Source: Ulota crispa
Taxonomy: Eukaryota; Streptophyta; Bryopsida; Orthotrichales; Orthotrichaceae
Assembly (NCBI GenBank): GCA_963920765.1
Contig: OY987246.1
Location: forward strand, 7,442,501-7,506,500
Direction of reading: 5' to 3'
Length of the DNA stretch: 64,000 nucleotides
A program made the position numbers and the translations under genes. Shown in pieces: positions 61,005 through 64,000 of the stretch. How positions within the stretch are numbered: position 1 is the stretch's first letter; every line of letters starts with the position of its first letter. The notes beneath the pieces are model-generated. The model was given only the letters and a program-made list of their open reading frames with translations, did no database searches and was not told the DNA's origin.

Positions 61005-61805
61005 ATTACTCATTTGTGCCAAATAGACAAGTATTGTACTGTATGTATCATGGGCTTTCAAAGATCATTATAAGATAGAAGTTAGAATTGTGCAAAATTT
61101 ATACTTCCATCTTTTTGAGTTACGAATGACTTTCAACTCTTAATTTATTACACATGAACCTCAACAATCTTTTTTTTTTCTAACCTATTTAACAATATTT
61201 GACACATTGTATTTTTATGAGGGATTTTTTTTCTCAACTTTCTCCTATTCAATCTTCATAAACGTACCGACTTTATTAATTTTGAAGAGTCATAAATTTC
61301 TATTCACAATTACAATTCAGACCTTTGGATAAATGCTTGCTTTCACAAGCTTATCAAGCACATGAGATATGTCACCTGTTTCGTCTTTACTAAGATACTC
61401 TAGTGTCTTGATTGCTTCTTGATTGCTTGTAACTCCTCAAATCCATGCTATCAAGTTTTTATATTAGGAATTGAGACAAAAAGAACTCAAGAATCAACCA
61501 ATCCTATTGGTATAGCTTGAAATTGGTCTTAGAAGCTTTACACAAGGAGCCAAGATTAAAGTATGTTAAAATGGTATAGTACCTGCGTGGCATTGTTTTG
61601 ACATCAAATTCTCTTGGCCCTATATCAACAAAGCAATCCATCCAATTTCTTGAACCAAATTTCTCATCTTGAAAACAAAGTGCAATTTAATAAAATATAA
61701 TGTTTTTTTAAGTATTTCTATTGGCCAACCAATTCTCTTGTCATTTCTTTCTTGCTTCCCTCTCGTTTTCTTTGCTTTCCTTTTTGTTTTTGTCTTTTTT
61801 TGTTG
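61005..61805. other. AT-rich spacer
   Basis: T-rich, with no recognisable gene or element. Confidence 0.45.
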
Positions 61806-62245
61806 AACAAGGGTGGTCACACCATTGAAACTAACTTCTATGAAGAATGAGAAGTTGTGGAATAGAATAAGAGCTAATGGGAGCACTTCTCCATGAAGGT
61901 GTGACTCCCCTTTTGTGAGCAATGGAGAATGGAGAAATTATTTACTAGAGAATGGAGAAATTATTTACTTAGAGAATGGTGATGCTATAAGAAAACAAGT
62001 TACTTACACACACTCAACTAAGCTCTCCAACTACAAGGAGGGTGAAAGCAAGAAGAGCAAGATGAAAAGAAGATATACAATGGTAAAATTTTCACGTGCT
62101 AAAACTTCTTCACGCCTATTCTTCTCCTTTGGAGGTGAAGAAAAAAACTTTTCAATTTTCAAAAAATGGAGCCTTTACAAATTAGGAGAGAGTGCCATGT
62201 CCCCATTCTCTAAAGATTAAGAATGGGGTGAAGGTGTGACTACCC
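61806..62245 (+). repeat. Dispersed repeat R3, copy 2 (inverted-repeat element)
   Basis: Ends GGGTGGTCACACC and, read inward from the right, GGGGTAGTCACACCTTCACC. The interior matches 17565..17960 in inverted orientation and part of 56870..56945. The open frame across it is a by-product. Confidence 0.7.
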
Positions 62246-63445
62246 CTAATGTTTCAAGAACATCTCCCTTCTTTAGGGAACTTATCTTCACTTGCTTCTT
62301 GTTGCGTTGTTGAAAACTTCAAAGATGTTATGCATTGTTCAAATTGAATTCATTGCTTCCAAGGCCTTTAAATAAAAAGTCTGGACCATTATACAAATTA
62401 GTATCTTAATACTTTTTTTCAGCTTAAAGTAGTGTAAGCCACAAATTATAAAAGAATTAAGTACCTCAGGACAAGGGAAATTAACAAGATCTGATGATGC
62501 CAAAAGATCATCTTAAACAATTGCCATAAACACTATATGCTAGACAAAACACAAATCCTTTTAAAAATTGGATCAAAGCCTATAAACAATAGAGATTCCT
62601 TTTAAAAGATTCGGAAATAAACCCAAGTTCACATTACTAGAAGTAATACAAAAACAAAATTGGAGGATGAACTAGAATCTTAAGAGGTGCATTGTTGAAA
62701 CTAAGATTTCCTCAATCTTGAATTCTATATATATCTATATTTACCATAAAGCTTCTCAAGTTGCTTGTACTTGCTCCAACCCTTTCACATAAGCTTCTTT
62801 TGCAAGCAATTTCCAACAAAAAAGCATCTCAAAAGGTTTCAATCTATCTTAGAACAATCTTTTGGGTAGTTTCAACATTTTCTTTTTAAATACCATCACA
62901 TAAAACTTTCCTTTTGTAATTTATTAACCCCTCCTACATCAACCCTTAAAGAAACCATTATGTATATTTCTACACCAACAAAAGAAAAAACACCCAATTG
63001 TAGGTTATAAAAAGAAACTCGCTCTAAAACATAGCATGCAGCTTTACATTTGCAATGGATAAAATGTTAATCATGTTATTAAACTCACAAGGACCTCTAT
63101 AATATCACATCTGCACATTTGTAATATCACATCTCCAATCTCTGTGATATTATCATATAAATACAATTTGAAAGCTTACTAAAATTTTTATTTTGCATTG
63201 TATATAACATCTAAGAATCCTAATAAAATTATAATGGTGGATGCACGGCGTAGCAAATGTCAACCCCTAATTACCACTAAAACAATACAATATATTTTTA
63301 TGATTCACACATTATTTAAGACTTCTTTTGGAAAATCTATGATAAAGAAGAATGTCTTTAAAGCCAAGAGGAGGTTATAAAATCGACCCACTAGTTAAGT
63401 GGTCAAAGCTTATGATCTTGTCTCTAGACCTCCTTGAGAATCTAT
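62246..63445. other. AT-rich spacer
   Basis: No gene recognised. ACATCTGCACATTTGTAATATC-like direct duplication near 63100..63140 only. Confidence 0.45.
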
Positions 63446-63945
63446 CTATAGAGTCTTAATGGGATGTCCAGTATTGTGATGCTTGACGTATAGATCAACG
63501 CGGAAGTGTGGTCTTGTCCATCTTTTCACCTTCTCAAATTTTTGCCTTTGACGTTGCTTGCTACCAACTACAATATCTCCAACCTCGCCATTCTCCATGC
63601 CAAAGGTAATGCATAGTTGGCAAGCCACACCAAAGTCATTGTTTGTACAAGCATCTTGTTCTGTGATTGTCAATGCGTACTGGAGATCATGGCTAGGCAG
63701 AAATCCAGCACAAGATTGTTTGGTATATGTCATCTTTGACTGAAAACAATCTACAAAAAATTGGAGAATGATAAACTAGAGAACGGTTTGTGAAAATGAT
63801 TTGCAAAAAATTGAATAATGATAGAATGGAGAACAGTTTGTGAGGAAAAAAAGAACCTCAACCACAAGTCACGAGTGACATAACGATCATCTAACTCATA
63901 TCCTTCCATGGCTTCCATGGCTTCCCTCCCATTGATGCCTCCCAA
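63446..63945 (-). pseudogene. Transposase-like zinc-finger fragment
   Basis: Two open blocks on the minus strand: 63945..63751 (MEGYELDDRYVTRDLWLRF..) and 63733..63446. The second reads ACQLCITFGMENGEVGDIV then KRWTRPHFRVDLYVKHHNTG followed by HP. This is a Cx2C...Hx4H-spaced finger with the F-R-x-D-x-Y context seen at the N-terminus of some transposon-encoded proteins. Remaining domains are absent to the left, so it is a fragment or a decayed copy; the assignment is tentative. Confidence 0.4.
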
Positions 63946-64000
63946 GTGGTGCTTAAAAGTGAGAAACAGCTAGTCTTAAAAGTGGTAGAGTGGCATCTAT

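Noticed and set aside
61915..62220. 101-codon Lys-rich frame
   Set aside because: It lies wholly inside dispersed repeat R3, and the other copy has no matching frame.
1..64000. CRISPR arrays, bacterial operons, tRNA or rRNA genes
   Set aside because: Tandem arrays here are degenerate and lack unique equal-length spacers; introns and plant elements exclude a prokaryote; no cloverleaf or rRNA sequence was recognised by eye.

Overview
This is nuclear DNA of a land plant. The evidence is spliced genes with GT..AG introns, a chloroplast photosystem II assembly factor, a plant-type folate enzyme, TTTAGGG-type telomeric motifs, and plant transposon families (Stowaway, Tourist/Harbinger, CACTA, Mutator-like, hAT, LINE). 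Exons are GC-richer and the spacer is AT-rich. A non-seed plant is possible, because the gene set contains a TET/JBP-like oxygenase remnant, but the sequence alone does not settle the lineage.

Left part (1-24 kb), the genic part: the 3' end of an unknown gene at the left edge; a satellite-like array (3.1-4.1 kb); a complete nine-exon LPA1/REP27-like gene on the minus strand (6.7-10.6 kb); an eleven-exon unrecognised gene transcribed divergently from it (11.3-16.9 kb); an intronless 1028-codon Cys/Ser/Pro-rich gene (19.3-22.4 kb); and a dihydroneopterin aldolase gene (minus, 23.4-23.9 kb) whose last codons and stop lie in a telomere-like repeat.

Middle part (24-57.8 kb), almost entirely transposons. 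It holds small DNA elements with readable target duplications, a 5'-truncated LINE with a 17-bp target duplication, foldback elements and tandem arrays. At 39.0-47.3 kb a decayed CACTA/Plavaka-type transposase (minus) sits head to head with a decayed spliced gene that reads as a TET/JBP-type 2-oxoglutarate/Fe(II) DNA dioxygenase (plus). A decayed hAT transposase lies at 52.7-55.7 kb.

Right part (57.8-64 kb): one two-exon gene for a small, probably mitochondrial, helical protein (58.3-59.5 kb), then more elements and a zinc-finger transposase-like fragment at the right edge.

The main observations are: (1) five elements bounded by TTAA with CCC/GGG-type termini, one of which has a paralogous empty site inside this window, pointing to piggyBac-like precise TTAA insertion; (2) the transposase plus TET/JBP-like pair; (3) internal stops in the transposon genes that are mostly of the kind produced by methyl-cytosine deamination (CAG to TAG, CGA to TGA).
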